A stretch of 64,000 nt of DNA, from NCBI RefSeq assembly GCF_018069625.1, contig NZ_CP072941.1, positions 744,001-808,000 of the forward strand, in the 5' to 3' direction. Within the stretch, counting starts at the first letter, position 1, and every line of letters starts with the position of its first letter. Below, in pieces: positions 1 to 13,200 of the stretch. The notes beneath the pieces are model-generated. The model was not told the DNA's origin, did no database searches, and worked only from the letters and a program-made list of their open reading frames with translations. The position numbers were made by a program, and so were the translations under genes. The stretch is from Streptomyces yatensis. Its GTDB lineage: Bacteria; Actinomycetota; Actinomycetes; Streptomycetales; Streptomycetaceae.

Positions 1-565
1 GCCTGCGCCGCGAGATGCAGTGCCACGAGCGACGACGAACACGCCGTGTCCACCGTCATCGCCGGCCCCTCGAGGCCGAACGTGTACGAGATACGCCCGG
101 ACACCACGCTGGCCGCGCTGCCCGTGCCCACATGGCCACCGAAGTCCTCGGGGGCGTCGAGCATGATCGTGGAGTAGTCCTGGCCGTTGGTGCCGACGAA
201 CACACCGGTGCGGGTGCCGCGCAGCGCGGCCGGCTTGACGCCCGCGTACTCGAACGCCTCCCAGGAGGTCTCCAGCAGCAGCCGCTGCTGCGGGTCCATG
301 GCAATCGCCTCGCGCGGCGAGATGCCGAAGAACACCGGGTCGAACTGGGGTGCTCCGTAGAGGAAGCCGCCCTCGCGGGCGTAGAAGGTGCCCGGGTGCT
401 CGGGGTCCGGGTGGTACATCCCCTCGACGTCCCAGCCACGGTCTCCGGGGAACCCGGCGATGCCGTCGCCGCCCTCGGCCAGGAGGCGCCACAGGTCCTG
501 CGGGGTCTCGACACCTCCGGGGAAGCGGCAGCTCATCGCCACGATCGCGATGGGGTCGTCGTCAT
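1..565 (-). other. PKS module E2, N-terminal part of KS only
   Basis: A second KS begins with [17 protein letters not shown] near 560 and reaches its active-site TACSSS and the LHLAAQA that follows before the window ends. Its GTNGQDYS loop resembles the KS of D1 and D3 rather than those of D2 and E1. The AT and reductive domains of this module lie outside the window. Confidence 0.9.
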
Positions 566-3500
566 CCGCGGGCACACGGCGCGACACCGCGGCGGTGGCC
601 GCCTCGGTGTGGGCTCCGCCGAGCTCCTGCCGCAGCCGGCCGGCGAGCACCTCGGCGGTCGGGTAGTCGAAGACGAGGGTCGACGGCAGGCGCAGACCGG
701 TGGCCAGGTCGAGCCGGTTGCGCAGCTCGATGGCGGTGAGGGAGTCGAAGCCGAGGTCCCGGAAAGCACGGCCGGGCTCGACGGCGTCCGCCGAGAAGTG
801 GCCGAGCGCCGAGGCCGCGTGGGTGCGGATGAGGTCCAGGAGGACGGCTTGCTGTTCGGCGCCCGAGAGTCCGGCCAGTTGTTCCCGCAGACCGGATCCC
901 GGCTCCGTCCGGGCGGTGGCACCGCCGGAGGCGGCCAGGAGTTCACGGGCTTCGGGGATGTCGTTCACGAGGGCGCTGGGGCCCGCGCTCAGCATCGAGG
1001 CCATACCGGCCCAGTCGATGTCGGCCACGACCAGCGCGGGCTCGTCCTGCCCGACGGCCCAGCGCAGCGTGTCCACGGCCAGCGAGGGAGTCATGGGGGG
1101 CAGTGGCCCGCCACGCATCCGCTCCCCGGCGCGGCCGCTCGCTGCCATGCCGCTCTCGGCCCACGGGCCCCAGGCGACCGCGGTGGCGGCCAGGCCCTGG
1201 GCGCGGCGCTGCTGCGCCAGCGCGTCCAAGTAGGCGTTGGCCGCCGCGTAGGCGGCCTGGCCCGCGCCGCCGACGACGCCGGCGAAGGAGGAGAACAGCA
1301 CGAACGCGTCGAGCGACAGTCCTTCGGTCAGCTCGTGCAGCTGCCGCGCGCCCTCCACCTTCGCGGTCAGGGTTCCGGCGAGCTGGTCGACGGTCAGGCC
1401 GTCCAGCACACCGTCGTCCAGGATGCCCGCCGCGTGCACGACGGCGCTCAGCGGGTACCGCTCGGGGATGGCGGCCAGCACCGCGGCGAGGGCGTCCCGG
1501 TCGGCGGCGTCGCAGGCCGCGACGGTCACCTGGGCGCCCAGTTCCTCGAGCTCCGCCTTGAGCTCAGCGGCGCCTTCGGCCGCCGGGCCGCGACGACTCG
1601 TCAGCACCACGTGTTCGGCGCCCTCGCGCACGGCCCAGCGCGCCACGTGCGCGCCCAGGGCACCGGTGCCACCGGTCACCAGCACCGAGCCCCGGGGCCG
1701 CCACGCGCGCTCCGCCGACTCGTTTGGGGCGGTGACGCGGGACAGGCGCCGGGCGTACGCTCCGGAGCCGCGCACCGCCACCTGGTCCTCGCCGCCTTCG
1801 GCGGACAGCGTCCGGAGCAGCCGCGCGACGGCGCGCTCGTCCAGCGCCTCGGGCAGGTCGACGAGGCCGCCCCAGATCCGCGGGTGCTCCATGGCCGCCA
1901 CCCGGCCGAGACCCCAGATTTCGGCCTGCGTCGCGCTCGTGAGCTGGTCGGAACGGCCCACCGAGACGGCGCCGCGGGTGCCGCACCACAGGCGGGCCTC
2001 GATGTCCGCCTCGGCCAGGGCCCGCACCAGCATCAGGGTCAGCGCGAGTCCGCGGGAGACCACCGGGTGCTCGGTGCAGGGCCGCTCGTCGACACCCACC
2101 AGGGACAGCACACCGCCGATCCCGGGCAGACCGGTGGCGATCTCACGCAGCCGTCCGGCCAGTACGCCCGGGGCGAGGTCGTCCTCGTCGGCCACGACAC
2201 GCACGACATCGGCACCGTGCCGCTGGAGTGCGGTGGACACCGACTCGGCGAACGCGTCATCGACGCCGGAGGCGGGAAGGACCACGAGCCAGGTCCCCGA
2301 CAGCGTGGCCGCGGGGTTCTCCGAGACGGGCTTCCACGAGATGCGGTACCGCCAGCCGTCGACCGTGGCCCGGTCGCGCTGCTGCCGACGATAGGACGAC
2401 AGGGCGGGCAGCAACTCGCCCAGCGAGCCGCCGTCGACGTCCAGCGCCTTCGCCAGCGCGCCCAGGTCCTCGCGCTCCACCGCGTCCCAGAACCGTGCGT
2501 CCACGGTGTCCACGGCGCCGGAGCCGGCCGACGCCGCGCTCGTGCTCTCCAGCCAGTAACGCTGACGCTGGAAGGGGTAGGTCGGCAGCTCCACCGTGCG
2601 GGCGCCCCGACCGGCGAAGACCGTTTCCCAGTCCACCGCCACGCCGTGGACGTGGGCTTCGGTCAGCGCGGCCATCAGAGCCTGGGCGTCGGGGCGCTCC
2701 TTGCGCAGGAACGGCACCACGACCGGGGCCGAAACCGCCTCTCCGGTCAGGCACTCCCGCGCCATCGCCGAGAGCACACCGTCGGGGCCCACCTCCAGGT
2801 AGGCGGTGACGCCCTGGGTCTCCAGGGAGCGCACGCCGTCGGCGAAGCGCACGGCCTCCCTGACGTGCCGCACCCAGTACTCCGCCGAGCAGACCTCGTC
2901 GGCCCCGACCGGCTCACCGGTGACATTGGAGACCAGCGCCAGGGTGGGGGCCTGGAAGGACAGCCCGCGCACGACCTTGCGGAAGTCGTCCAGCATCGCG
3001 TCCATGCGGGGCGAGTGGAACGCGTGGCTGACCCGCAGCCGGCTCGTCTTGCGCCCTCGTTCCGACCACTGGGCGGCGATCTCCAGTGCCGCTTCCTCGT
3101 CACCGGCGATGACCACGGCGGTCGGGCCGTTGACCGCGGCGATGCTCACCTCGGCCTCACGACCGGCCAGCGACGGAGCGATTTCCTCCTCCGACGCCTG
3201 CACCGCCACCATGGCGCCGCCCTCGGGCAGCGCCTGCATCAGACGGCCACGCGCCGCGATCAGCGTGCACGCGTCCTCCAGCGAGAACACCCCGGCCACA
3301 TGCGCGGCGGCGATCTCGCCGATGGAGTGGCCGATCAGCACGTCCGGGGTGACACCGAAGTGCTCCAGCAGCCGGAACAGCGCCACCTCGATGGCGAACA
3401 GCGCGGGCTGGGTGAACGCCGTCTGGTCGAGCAGTGCGGCCTCCGCGCTCCCCTCCGCCGCGAACACCACCTCCCGCAGCGGACGGTCCAGCAGCAGGTC

Positions 3501-5309
3501 GAGCCGCGCACACACCTCGTCCAGCGCGCGGGCGAACACCGGGAACGCCTCGTACAGCTCCCGGCCCATGCCCAGGCGCTGCGCACCCTGGCCCGAGAAC
3601 AGAAAAGCCGTCTTGACCACGGTTCCGGCCACGCCCTGGACCACGCCAGGAGCGGCTTCGCCGGTGGCGACCGCCTCGAGCCCGCGGAGGAGCTCCGCAC
3701 GATGGGCGCCCGACACCACCGCACGGTGTTCGAACGTCGACCGTGCGGCAACCAGGGAGTGGCCGACGTCCAGGGGACTCAGCTCGGTCCGCTCGAGCAG
3801 GAACGCGCTGAGCCGTGCGGCCTGGGCCCGCAGAGCGTCCGCGCCACGAGCCGACAGCAGCCACGTGGCCACACCACTGTCCTGGTCGGAGACCGAACGC
3901 GGCTCGGTCTCGTCCTCGTCGACCGGCGGGGCCTGCTCGATGATGGTGTGCGCGTTGGTGCCGCTCACACCGAAGGCGGAGACACCCGCCCGGCGCGGCT
4001 GACCGGTCTCGGGCCACTCGGTGGCCTCCGTCAGCAGCCGCACCTCACCCGCCGACCAGTCCACCTGCCGCGACGGCTCATCCACATGCAGCACCTTCGG
4101 CAGCACACCGTGGCGCATCGCCATGACCATCTTGATGATCCCACCGACACCGGCGGCGGCCTGGGTGTGCCCGATGTTCGACTTCAGCGCGCCCAGCCAC
4201 AGCGGGCGGCCCTCCGGCCGCTCCTGGCCGTAAGTCGCGAGCAGCGCCTGCGCCTCGATCGGGTCGCCCAGGGACGTGCCGGTGCCGTGCGCCTCCACCA
4301 CGTCCACATCGGCCGGCGTCAGCCGGGCACTTGTCAGCGCGTCCCGGATGACCCGCTGCTGCGACGGACCGTTCGGCGCCGTCAGACCGTTGGACGCACC
4401 ATCCTGGTTGACGGCCGAGCCGCGCACGACGGCCAGCACCGGGTGGCCGTTCTTCCGCGCGTCCGACAGCCGCTCCACCAGCAGCATGCCCACGCCCTCG
4501 GACCAGCCGGTGCCATCCGCGGCATCCGCGAACGGCTTGCACCGGCCATCGGGCGCCAGACCGCGCTGACGGCTGAATTCCACAAAGGCGCTCGGGGTCG
4601 ACATCACCGTCACACCACCGGCCAGCGCCAGGTCACATTCGCCCTGACGCAGCGCCTGTACCGCGAGATGGAGCGCCACCAGCGAAGAGGAACATGCCGT
4701 GTCCACCGTCACCGCGGGGCCTTCGAGACCGAAGGTGTACGCGATACGGCCGGATACGACGGAAGCCGATGTGCCCGTCAGCAAATGGCCTTCGATTTCC
4801 TCCGGGAATTCATCGACATCGGCCCCGTAGCCGGAGGTCGAGGCGCCGACGAAGACACCGCCCCGACGGCCCTTCACCGACCCCGGAGCGATGCCCGCAC
4901 GCTCGAATGCCTCCCATGAGGTCTCCAGCAGCAACCGCTGCTGCGGGTCCATGGCAAGTGCCTCACGCGGCGAAATCCCGAAGAAGCCGGCGTCGAACTC
5001 GCCCGCGTCGTGCAGGAAACCACCCTCGCGGGAATAGAAGGTGCCCGAGTGGTCGGGGTCCGGGTCATACATCCCGTCCACGTCCCACCCACGGTTGGAC
5101 GGGAACTCGGAAATGGCGTCGCTACCGCCGGCCACCAGTTGCCACAGGTCCTCCGGGCTCCCCACCCCACCCGGAAAACGGCAGCTCATCGCCACGATCG
5201 CGATGGGGTCGGTCTCTCCTGCCTCCAACTCACGCAGGCGTTGACGCGCCTGGTGCAGATCAGCCGTCACCCGCTTGAGATAGTCCCGGAGCCTATCTTC
5301 GTTCACCAT
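1..5309 (-). CDS. Type I modular PKS, PKS-E (3' end outside window)
   Basis: This is the 5' part of a modular polyketide synthase; 1769 residues are visible and the frame is open at the left edge. The start is an ATG at 5309 followed at once by GTG; AAGG lies 5 bases before the ATG. The N-terminus ([18 protein letters not shown]) is the common actinomycete docking coiled coil. Next come one full module, KS (Cys about residue 206), AT (GHSIG about 659, HAFHS about 761, malonyl type), KR (nucleotide site about 1210) and ACP (Ser about 1522), and then the KS of a second module. The gene lies 76 bp downstream of PKS-D, and the D C-terminal tail is of the class that binds this N-terminus. It probably acts after PKS-D. 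No thioesterase is visible. Family assignment is certain; total length is unknown. Confidence 0.96.
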   Translation of the reverse strand, partial: MVNEDRLRDYLKRVTADLHQARQRLRELEAGETDPIAIVAMSCRFPGGVGSPEDLWQLVAGGSDAISEFPSNRGWDVDGMYDPDPDHSGTFYSREGGFLHDAGEFDAGFFGISPREALAMDPQQRLLLETSWEAFERAGIAPGSVKGRRGGVFVGASTSGYGADVDEFPEEIEGHLLTGTSASVVSGRIAYTFGLEGPAVTVDTACSSSLVALHLAVQALRQGECDLALAGGVTVMSTPSAFVEFSRQRGLAPDGRCKPFADAADGTGWSEGVGMLLVERLSDARKNGHPVLAVVRGSAVNQDGASNGLTAPNGPSQQRVIRDALTSARLTPADVDVVEAHGTGTSLGDPIEAQALLATYGQERPEGRPLWLGALKSNIGHTQAAAGVGGIIKMVMAMRHGVLPKVLHVDEPSRQVDWSAGEVRLLTEATEWPETGQPRRAGVSAFGVSGTNAHTIIEQAPPVDEDETEPRSVSDQDSGVATWLLSARGADALRAQAARLSAFLLERTELSPLDVGHSLVAARSTFEHRAVVSGAHRAELLRGLEAVATGEAAPGVVQGVAGTVVKTAFLFSGQGAQRLGMGRELYEAFPVFARALDEVCARLDLLLDRPLREVVFAAEGSAEAALLDQTAFTQPALFAIEVALFRLLEHFGVTPDVLIGHSIGEIAAAHVAGVFSLEDACTLIAARGRLMQALPEGGAMVAVQASEEEIAPSLAGREAEVSIAAVNGPTAVVIAGDEEAALEIAAQWSERGRKTSRLRVSHAFHSPRMDAMLDDFRKVVRGLSFQAPTLALVSNVTGEPVGADEVCSAEYWVRHVREAVRFADGVRSLETQGVTAYLEVGPDGVLSAMARECLTGEAVSAPVVVPFLRKERPDAQALMAALTEAHVHGVAVDWETVFAGRGARTVELPTYPFQRQRYWLESTSAASAGSGAVDTVDARFWDAVEREDLGALAKALDVDGGSLGELLPALSSYRRQQRDRATVDGWRYRISWKPVSENPAATLSGTWLVVLPASGVDDAFAESVSTALQRHGADVVRVVADEDDLAPGVLAGRLREIATGLPGIGGVLSLVGVDERPCTEHPVVSRGLALTLMLVRALAEADIEARLWCGTRGAVSVGRSDQLTSATQAEIWGLGRVAAMEHPRIWGGLVDLPEALDERAVARLLRTLSAEGGEDQVAVRGSGAYARRLSRVTAPNESAERAWRPRGSVLVTGGTGALGAHVARWAVREGAEHVVLTSRRGPAAEGAAELKAELEELGAQVTVAACDAADRDALAAVLAAIPERYPLSAVVHAAGILDDGVLDGLTVDQLAGTLTAKVEGARQLHELTEGLSLDAFVLFSSFAGVVGGAGQAAYAAANAYLDALAQQRRAQGLAATAVAWGPWAESGMAASGRAGERMRGGPLPPMTPSLAVDTLRWAVGQDEPALVVADIDWAGMASMLSAGPSALVNDIPEARELLAASGGATARTEPGSGLREQLAGLSGAEQQAVLLDLIRTHAASALGHFSADAVEPGRAFRDLGFDSLTAIELRNRLDLATGLRLPSTLVFDYPTAEVLAGRLRQELGGAHTEAATAAVSRRVPADDDDPIAIVAMSCRFPGGVETPQDLWRLLAEGGDGIAGFPGDRGWDVEGMYHPDPEHPGTFYAREGGFLYGAPQFDPVFFGISPREAIAMDPQQRLLLETSWEAFEYAGVKPAALRGTRTGVFVGTNGQDYSTIMLDAPEDFGGHVGTGSAASVVSGRISYTFGLEGPAMTVDTACSSSLVALHLAAQ
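566..5212 (-). other. PKS module E1: KS-AT(malonyl)-KR(B)-ACP
   Basis: The KS has the TACSSS active site at about 4694. The AT has GHSIG near 3320 and HAFHS near 3025, the malonyl-CoA signature. There is no DH: the PTYPFQ post-AT linker leads into the [10 protein letters not shown] dimerization element found in modules without DH. The KR has the ILDD motif near 1415, so it is B-type, with catalytic Tyr near 1248. The ACP reads LGFDSL near 743. Predicted output is a beta-hydroxyl on an unbranched unit. KS and KR closely resemble module D2. Confidence 0.9.
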
Positions 5310-5385
5310 GGAAACCTTGCCTATAACGAGTCAAAGAAGACTGAAGAGTGGAAGGGCCGGAGAGAGATGTGCCCCGGGACCGCAC

Positions 5386-8300
5386 TTAACTGAGCTCATT
5401 TTCGATGAAGTCGAAGAGATCGTCATCGGATGCCGCGTCAAGCCGCTGGGTGACGCTTTCGGCGTTCGCCGCTCCGGCTTCACCACCGTTCAACTTGGCG
5501 AGAAGCACTTGGAGTCGGGTCGCGATGGCCGACCGCTCGGCATTGTCCGGCTCAGCCGTGGAGAGTGTTGCCTCAAGTCGTTCCAGATCCGCGATCAGCG
5601 GAGTGGAGGATGTCCCTTCGTCGGGGAGGACACCCGCTCGCACATGTTCCGCGAGTGCCCTTGAGTTCGGATAATCGAAGACCAGCGTGGTGGACAGCCG
5701 CAGCCCGGTATCCGCGTTGAGTCGGTTGCGGAATTCTACCGCCGTGAGCGAGTCGAAGCCCAATTCCTTGAACGCCCGGTCCGATTCGACGCCTTCCATT
5801 CCCGAGAAACCGAGTACCGCGGCCGCGTGACCGCGCACCAGATCCAGCACGGCGCGCTCCCGCTCGCCGGGGGCCAGTGCGGAGAGCCGTTCCCGCAACC
5901 GCGATCCGGCCTCCGCGTGGCTCTCTTCGGCGGCACGGGCCTGTTCCAGAGCAGATACGACCTCGGGCAGCTCGCCGATGAGCGGGCTCGGCCGCCCCAT
6001 CGTGAACGCGGGGGCGAACCGCTCCCAGTCCATGTCCGCGACCGTCACCACACCGTCGTCACCCACGATCGCGCCCTGCAGGGCGGCGATCGCCAGGTCG
6101 GGCGCCATGCTGATCAGGCCGCGACGCGCCAGCTGTTCGCCTCCGCTTCCGGCCGCCATGCCGCTGTCGGCCCAGGGGCCCCAGGCCACGGCCGTACCGG
6201 CCAGACCCCGCGCACGGCGGTCCTCCACCAACGCGTCCAGATGGGCATTGGCCGCGCCGTACGCCGCCTGGCCACCACTGCCCCACACACCGGCGATCGA
6301 CGAGAACACCACGAACGCGTCCAGCTCCCGGTCACCCAGCAGCTCATCCAGGCACGCGGCGCCCGCGGCCTTCCCGGACACCACCGCCGCCGCGTCCGCC
6401 AGGCTCATTCCCTGAAGCTCGGCCGCCTGCTCCACACCCGCCGCATGGAACACCGCACGGAGCGGGAACTCCTCCGGAACGGATGCGAGAACACCGGCCA
6501 CTGCCTCCCGATCGGTCACATCACACGCCGCCACGGTCACCCGGGCGCCCAGCGCCTCCAGCTCCTCGCGCAACTCCGCCGCGCCCGGCGCCTCGGCGCC
6601 ACGGCGGCTGGTCAGCACCACATGCTCGGCACCACTGCGCACCGCCCAGCGCGCCACCCGACCGCCCAGCGCGCCGGTGCCACCGGTCACCAGCACCGTG
6701 CCACGCGCCCGCCACGGCCGCTCCGCTCCCTCACCGGAATCGGCCCGCACCAGACGCCTGGCGAACACACCCGAACCACGCACCGCGACCTGGTCCTCGC
6801 CGTCCCCGGCCGCCAGCACACCGGCCAACCGCGCCGCACCACGCTCATCCAGCGCCTCGGGAAGATCGACCAGACCACCCCACACCGCCGAGTGCTCCAG
6901 CCCCACCACCCGGCCCAGACCCCACACCTGCGACTGCACGGCACCGGCCAGAGCATCCCAACGCCCCACCGACACCGCACCACGCGTACCGCACCACAGC
7001 CGAGCCGGAACCTCCGCCTCGACCATCGCCTGCGCCAGCGTCAGGCTCAGTGCGGAACCACCCGACAGCGCCGGATACCCGGGGCAGGGCTCCTCGTCCA
7101 AGGCCACCAGCGACAGGACGCCACCCAGCTCGGGCAGTTGCTCCGCGACCGCCTCACGCAGCCGCCCCGCCAGCACCTTCGCATCCAGGTCGCGCTCATC
7201 CACCACCAGCGACACCACACCCGCACCATGCCGCTCAAGCCCCGCGGCAACCCCCGCCACCAGCTCATCCTCGGCACGGGACGCCGGAACCACCACCAGC
7301 CACGACCCCGACAACGACCCCTCGGCCACGTCCGGAACCGGCTTCCACGACACCCGATAACGCCAGCCGTCAATCGTCGACTGATCACGGCTGCTGCGGT
7401 GATACGCCGACAGCGCCGGCAGCACCTGACTCAGCGGGGCCTCGCCGTCGATGTCGAGCGCCTGGGCCAGCGCCTGGAGATCCTCGCGCTCGACCGCCTC
7501 CCAGAACCGCGCGTCCACCGAGTCCGCGGCCGCCGCGTCCCGGCTCCCCAGGGCCATGGACACCTCGGGCCAGAAACGCTCGCGCTGGAAGGCATACGTC
7601 GGCAGCTCGACCTGGCGTGCGCCACGACCGGCGAAGACCGCCTCCCAGTCCAACGAGACACCGCTGACGTGGAGTTCGGCCAGCGCCGTCGTCAACGCAC
7701 GCGCCTCGGAACGGTCCTTGCGCAGCACTGGAACGAGAACCGTTCCGGGGGTGTCGTCCATCCCTTCCGCCAGGCAATCCTGGGCCATCGCCGTGAGCAC
7801 ACCATCGGGACCCACCTCAAGGAACCTGGTCACACCCAACGCCTTAAGCGCACGTACCCCATCCGCGAACCGCACCGCCTCACGCACATGCCTCACCCAG
7901 TAGTCGGGTGAGCACACCTCTGTCTCGGAAACCGGCCCACCAGTGACATTGGACACCAGCGTCATGGTCGGCGGCTCGAAGGAGAGCTCGCGGACCACCT
8001 GGCCGAACGCGTCCAACATAGTGTCCATAAGGCAAGAGTGAAACGCATGAGAGACCCGCAAACCCTTAGTCTTTCGACCCCTCGCCTCCCAGACACCCGC
8101 GACTTCCCGCACCGCGTGTGCATGGCCCGAGACCACCACGGCCGACGGACCGTTGACCGCGGCGATGCTCATCTCGTGCTCGCGGCCGGAGAGTGAGCCG
8201 GCGACCTCCTCTTCGGTCGCCTGGATGGCCACCATGGCGCCACCTTCAGGCAGCGCCTGCATCAGACGGCCACGGGCCGCGATCAGCGTGCACGCGTCCT

Positions 8301-10230
8301 CCAGCGAGAACACCCCGGCCACATGCGCGGCCGCGACCTCACCGATGGAGTGGCCGATCAGCACATCCGGGGTGACCCCCCAGTGCTCCAGCAGCCGGAA
8401 CAGCGCCACCTCGATGGCGAACAGCGCGGGCTGGGTGAACGCCGTCTGGTGCAACAGCTCGGCATCCGCACTGCCCTCGGCCGCGAACATCACCTCCCGC
8501 AGCGGACGGTCGAGCACCACATCCAGATGCGCACACACCTCGTCCAGCGCACGGGCGAACACCGGGAAGCCGTCGTACAACTCCCGCCCCATGCCGAGGC
8601 GCTGCGCACCCTGGCCCGAGAACAAGAACGCCGTCCTGCCACCCGTCACGGCCTGTCCCTGGACGACTGAGCCGATTCCGCCCTGAGCCATCTCCTCGAG
8701 ACCGCGCAGCAGGGCCTCGCGGTCCTCGCCGACCAGCACGGCCCGGTGCTCGAACACCGAGCGAGTCGCCAGCGAGTACCCGACGTCCAGCGTGTCGAGG
8801 TCGGCCTCGGCCGCCACATGCGCGTGCAGTCGCGCGGCCTGCGCCCGCAGCGCCTCCCGGCTCTTCCCGGAGACCAGCCACGGCACCACGGCCGGCCCGA
8901 CCACGCCGGGGGCCACGGTGTCCGAGGCCGCGGGCTCCTCCACAGCGGGGGCCTGCTCGATGATGGTGTGCGCGTTGGTTCCGCTCAGTCCGAACGAGGA
9001 GATACCGGCCCGGCGCGGCCGGTCCGTCTCCGGCCACGCGGTGGCCTCGGTCAGCAGCCGCACCTCCCCCGCCGACCAGTCCACCTGCCGCGACGGCTCG
9101 TCCACGTGCAGCACCTTCGGCAGCACACCGTGGCGCATCGCCATCACCATCTTGATCACACCGGCCACACCCGCCGCCGCCTGCGTATGACCGATGTTCG
9201 ACTTGATGGCGCCCAGCCACAGCGGGCTTCCCTCCGGCCGGCCCTGCCCATAGGTGGCCAGCAGCGCCTGCGCCTCGATCGGGTCACCCAGCGAGGTGCC
9301 CGTGCCGTGCGCCTCCACCGCGTCCACCTCGGACGCCGACAGCCCGGCGCTGGCCAGGGCCTGACGGATCACCCGCTGCTGCGACGGACCGTTCGGCGCC
9401 GTCAGACCGTTGGACGCACCGTCCTGGTTGATGGCCGAGCCCCGGACCACGGCCAGCACCGGGTGACCGTTGCGGCGGGCGTCCGAAAGACGCTCCACGA
9501 GCAGCATGCCCACGCCCTCGCCCCAGCCCGTGCCATCCGCCCCGTCGGAGAACGGCTTGCACCGACCGTCGGAAGCGAGTCCGCGCTGACGGCTGAACTC
9601 CACGAACGCACCCGGCGTCGACATCACCGACACACCACCGGCCAGCGCCAGGTCGCACTCGCCCTGGCGCAGCGCCTGCATGGCCATGTGCAGCGCCACC
9701 AGCGACGACGAGCAAGCGGTGTCCACCGTCACCGCGGGTCCCTCGAGACCGAAGGTGTAGGAAATGCGTCCCGACACCACGCTGGCCGCACTGCCCGTGC
9801 CCAGGTGGCCCTCGAGGTCACCTTGCGCGTCCGCCCACAGCCCCGTGTAGTCCTGGCCGTTCGTTCCGACGAACACACCCGCCCGGGCACCCCGCAGCGC
9901 CTCCGGAGCGATACCGGCTCGCTCGAACGCCTCCCACGAGGTCTCCAGCAGCAGCCGCTGCTGCGGGTCCATGGAGAGCGCCTCGCGCGGCGAGATCCCG
10001 AAGAACCCCGCGTCGAACTCCGGGGCGCCGTAGAGGAAGCCGCCCTCGCGTGCGTAGGACGTGCCGAGCCGCTCGGGGTCGGGGTCGTACAGCCCGTCGA
10101 GGTCCCAACCGCGGTCGGCGGGGAACCCGGCGATGGCGTCGCCGCCCTCGGCGACCAGCCGCCACAGGTCCTCCGGTGTGTGGACATCCCCGGGGAAGTG
10201 GCAGCTCATCGCGACGATCGCGATCGGGTC
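5386..10230 (-). other. PKS module D3: KS-AT(malonyl)-KR(A)-ACP plus C-terminal docking tail
   Basis: The KS Cys is residue 3305 (TACSSS). The AT has GHSIGE near 8345 and HAFHS near 8040, malonyl type. The KR lacks LDD ([10 protein letters not shown]) and has [15 protein letters not shown], so it is A1-type like D1. The ACP reads LGFDSL near 5752. A helical, acidic docking tail of about 80 residues follows. There is no DH or ER. Confidence 0.9.
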
Positions 10231-13200
10231 ATGGGCCACGGCAACGGCCGTCGGCTCGGCGGCGGCCACGGCCGGCTGGGCGGTGCCGAACGCCTCGGCG
10301 TCCAGGTAGTCGGCCAGTTCGGCGGCGCTCGGATAGTCGAAGACCAGCGTGGCCGGGAGGCGCAGCCCCGTCGCGATGTCCAGCCGGTTGCGCAGCTCGA
10401 CCGCCGTGAGGGAGTCGAACCCGAGGTCGCGGAAGGCCCGGCCGGGCTCGACGGACTCCGCCGACGCATGGCCGAGTACGGCGGCCGCGTGCCCCCGTAC
10501 CAGTTCCAGCACGGCCCGGTTCCGCTCGGCCGCCGACAGCCCGGCGAGCTTCTCGGTGAAGGTGGCCGCTTCCGCCTGGGCACCGTCGTTGACCGCGGTC
10601 AGGTGCCTGAGGGCTTCGGGGATGTCGCTGATGAGAGCGCCGCCGCCGGACGCGGCATGCGCCGAGGCCAGGCGCTCCCAGTCGACGTCGGCCACGACAA
10701 GCGAAGCCTCGTCATGGCCGACGGCCCAGCCGAGCGCCGCCACGGCCAGCGCCGGGTCCATCGCGGCCACCACACCACCGCGCACCCGTTCCCCGGCACG
10801 GCCCTCCACGGCCATACCGGCTTCGGCCCACGGCCCCCAGGCGACGGCCGTGCCGGCGAGTCCGGCACCGCGACGCAGCACCGCGAGCGCGTCCAGGTAG
10901 GCGTTCGCCGCCGCGTAGGCCCCCTGTCCGGCACCGCCGACGACACCGGCGAACGACGAGAACAGCACGAAGGCGTCGAGATCCAGATGTGCGGTCAGCT
11001 CGTGCAACCGCTCCGCGCCCGCCACCTTCGCGCCGAGCACCCCGGCGACCCGGTCGACGGACAGCCCGTCCAGCACGCCGTCGTCCAGCACACCGGCCGC
11101 GTGCACCACACCGCGCAGGGGGAACCGCTCGGGGATCCCCGCCAGCACCTCGGCGAGCGCTTCACGATCCGCGACATCACAGGCGACCACCGAGACCAGC
11201 GCACCCATGGCCTCGAGTTCGGCCTTGAGCTCGGGCGCACCGTCGGCCGCCGGACCGCGGCGGCTGGTGAGGACGACGTGCTCCGCGCCCTCGGCCACCG
11301 CCCACCGGGCCACATGCGCGCCCAGCGCCCCCGTACCGCCGGTCACCAGCACCGAGCCGCTCGGCCGCCAGGCCTCGCCGCCCGACGGCACGACACGTCC
11401 CAACCGCCGGACGAACACTCCGGAGCCCCGCACCGCCGCCTGGTCCTCGGCGCCCTCGGCGGACAGCACACCGGCCAGCCGCCCCACGGCGCGCTCGTCG
11501 AGCACCTCGGGCAGATCCACCAGACCACCCCAGATCCGGGGGTGCTCCAGGGCCGCGACCCGGCCGAGGCCCCACACCTCCGCCTGCACCGGGCTGGTGA
11601 GCCGGTCCGAACGCCCCACCGAGACCGCGCCCCGAGACGCGCACCACAGCCGAACGCCCACCTCCAGCCCCGCCAGGGCCTGCACCAACCGCAGCGTCAG
11701 TGCGAGGCCCGCCGCGACCACCGGCTCCCCGGCGCACGGCTCCTCGTCCAGAGCGAGCAGCGACATCACACCGACCTCGGACTCGCCGTCGAGTGCGCCG
11801 AGCAGTGCCCGGGCGAGCCCGTCCGTGTCCGTGTCCGCGGCCACCACCACCGGCACGACCCGGGCGCCGTGCTTCTCGAACCCCTGCCGGATCGACGCGG
11901 TGACCTCGCCGTCCGCCAGTCCGGCGGGCACCACCAGCAGCCAGGTCCCCGAGAGAGAGACGGTGGCCACGTCCGGGGCCGGCTTCCAGGAGACGCGGTA
12001 ACGCCAGCCGTCGACCGTGGCCCGGTCACGCTGCTGCCGACGGTAGGACGACAGCGCCGGCATCAGCTCGCCGAGCGGGCCCTTGCCGTCGACGTCCAGC
12101 GCCTCGGCCAGCGCCTCCAGATCCTCGCGCTCAACGGCTTCCCAGAACCGGGCGTCCACGCTGTCGGCAGCGGCCGAGCCGCCTGCCGCCCCGCCCGTGT
12201 CCTCCAGCCAGTAGCGCTGTCGCTGGAAGGCATAGGTGGGCAGCTCGACCTTCCGCGCGCCGCGTCCGGCGAAGAGCTGTTCCCAGTCGACGGTGGTGCC
12301 GTGCACGTGGAGTTCGGCCAGCGCCGTCGTCAGCGCCTGGGCCTCGGGGCGGTCCTTGCGCAGCACCGGCACGACGACCGCGGCCGATGCCTCCTCCGTC
12401 GTCAGGCACTCGCGCGCCATCGCCGAGAGCACGCCATCGGGGCCCACCTCCACGAAGCTGGTCACGCCCTGCGCCTCCAGTGCCCGTGCGCCGTCCGCGA
12501 ACCGCACGGCCTCCCGCACATGCCGGACCCAGTACTCCGGCGAGCACACCTCATCGGCACCCGCCGACTTACCCGTCACGTTGGAGACCAGCGCGATGGC
12601 GGGCGGGGCGAACGACAGCCCCTCGACGACCTTGCGGAAGTCGCCGAGCATGGCGTTCATACGGGGCGAGTGGAACGCGTGGCTGACCCGCAGGCGGCGG
12701 GTCTTACGGCCCTGCTCCGACCACTGTCCGGCGATCTCCAGCGTCGCTTCCTCGTCACCGGCGATGACGACGGAGGTCGGGCCGTTGACGGCGGCGATGC
12801 TCACCTCGGCCTCACGACCGGCCAGCGACGGAGCGACCTCCTCCTCCGACGCCTCGATGGCCACCATCGCGCCACCCTCGGGCAGCGCCTGCATCAGGCG
12901 GCCACGGGCGGCCACCAGCGTGCACGCGTCCTCCAGCGAGAAGACCCCCGCCACATGCGCGGCCGCGATCTCACCGATGGAGTGACCGATCACCACATCC
13001 GGGGTGATGCCCCACGCCGACAGCAGCCGGAACAACGCCACCTCGACCGCGAACAACGCGGGCTGGGTGAACGCCGTCTGATCCAGCAGCCCGGCGTCCG
13101 CACTCCCCTCCGCCGCGAACATCACATCCTTCAGCGGACGGTCCAGCAGCACGTCCAGATGCGCACACACCTCGTCCAGGGCAAGGGCGAACACCGGGAA

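Noticed and set aside
1..565. Terminal module with thioesterase at the left edge
   Set aside because: Only a KS start is visible. Nothing supports chain release within the window.
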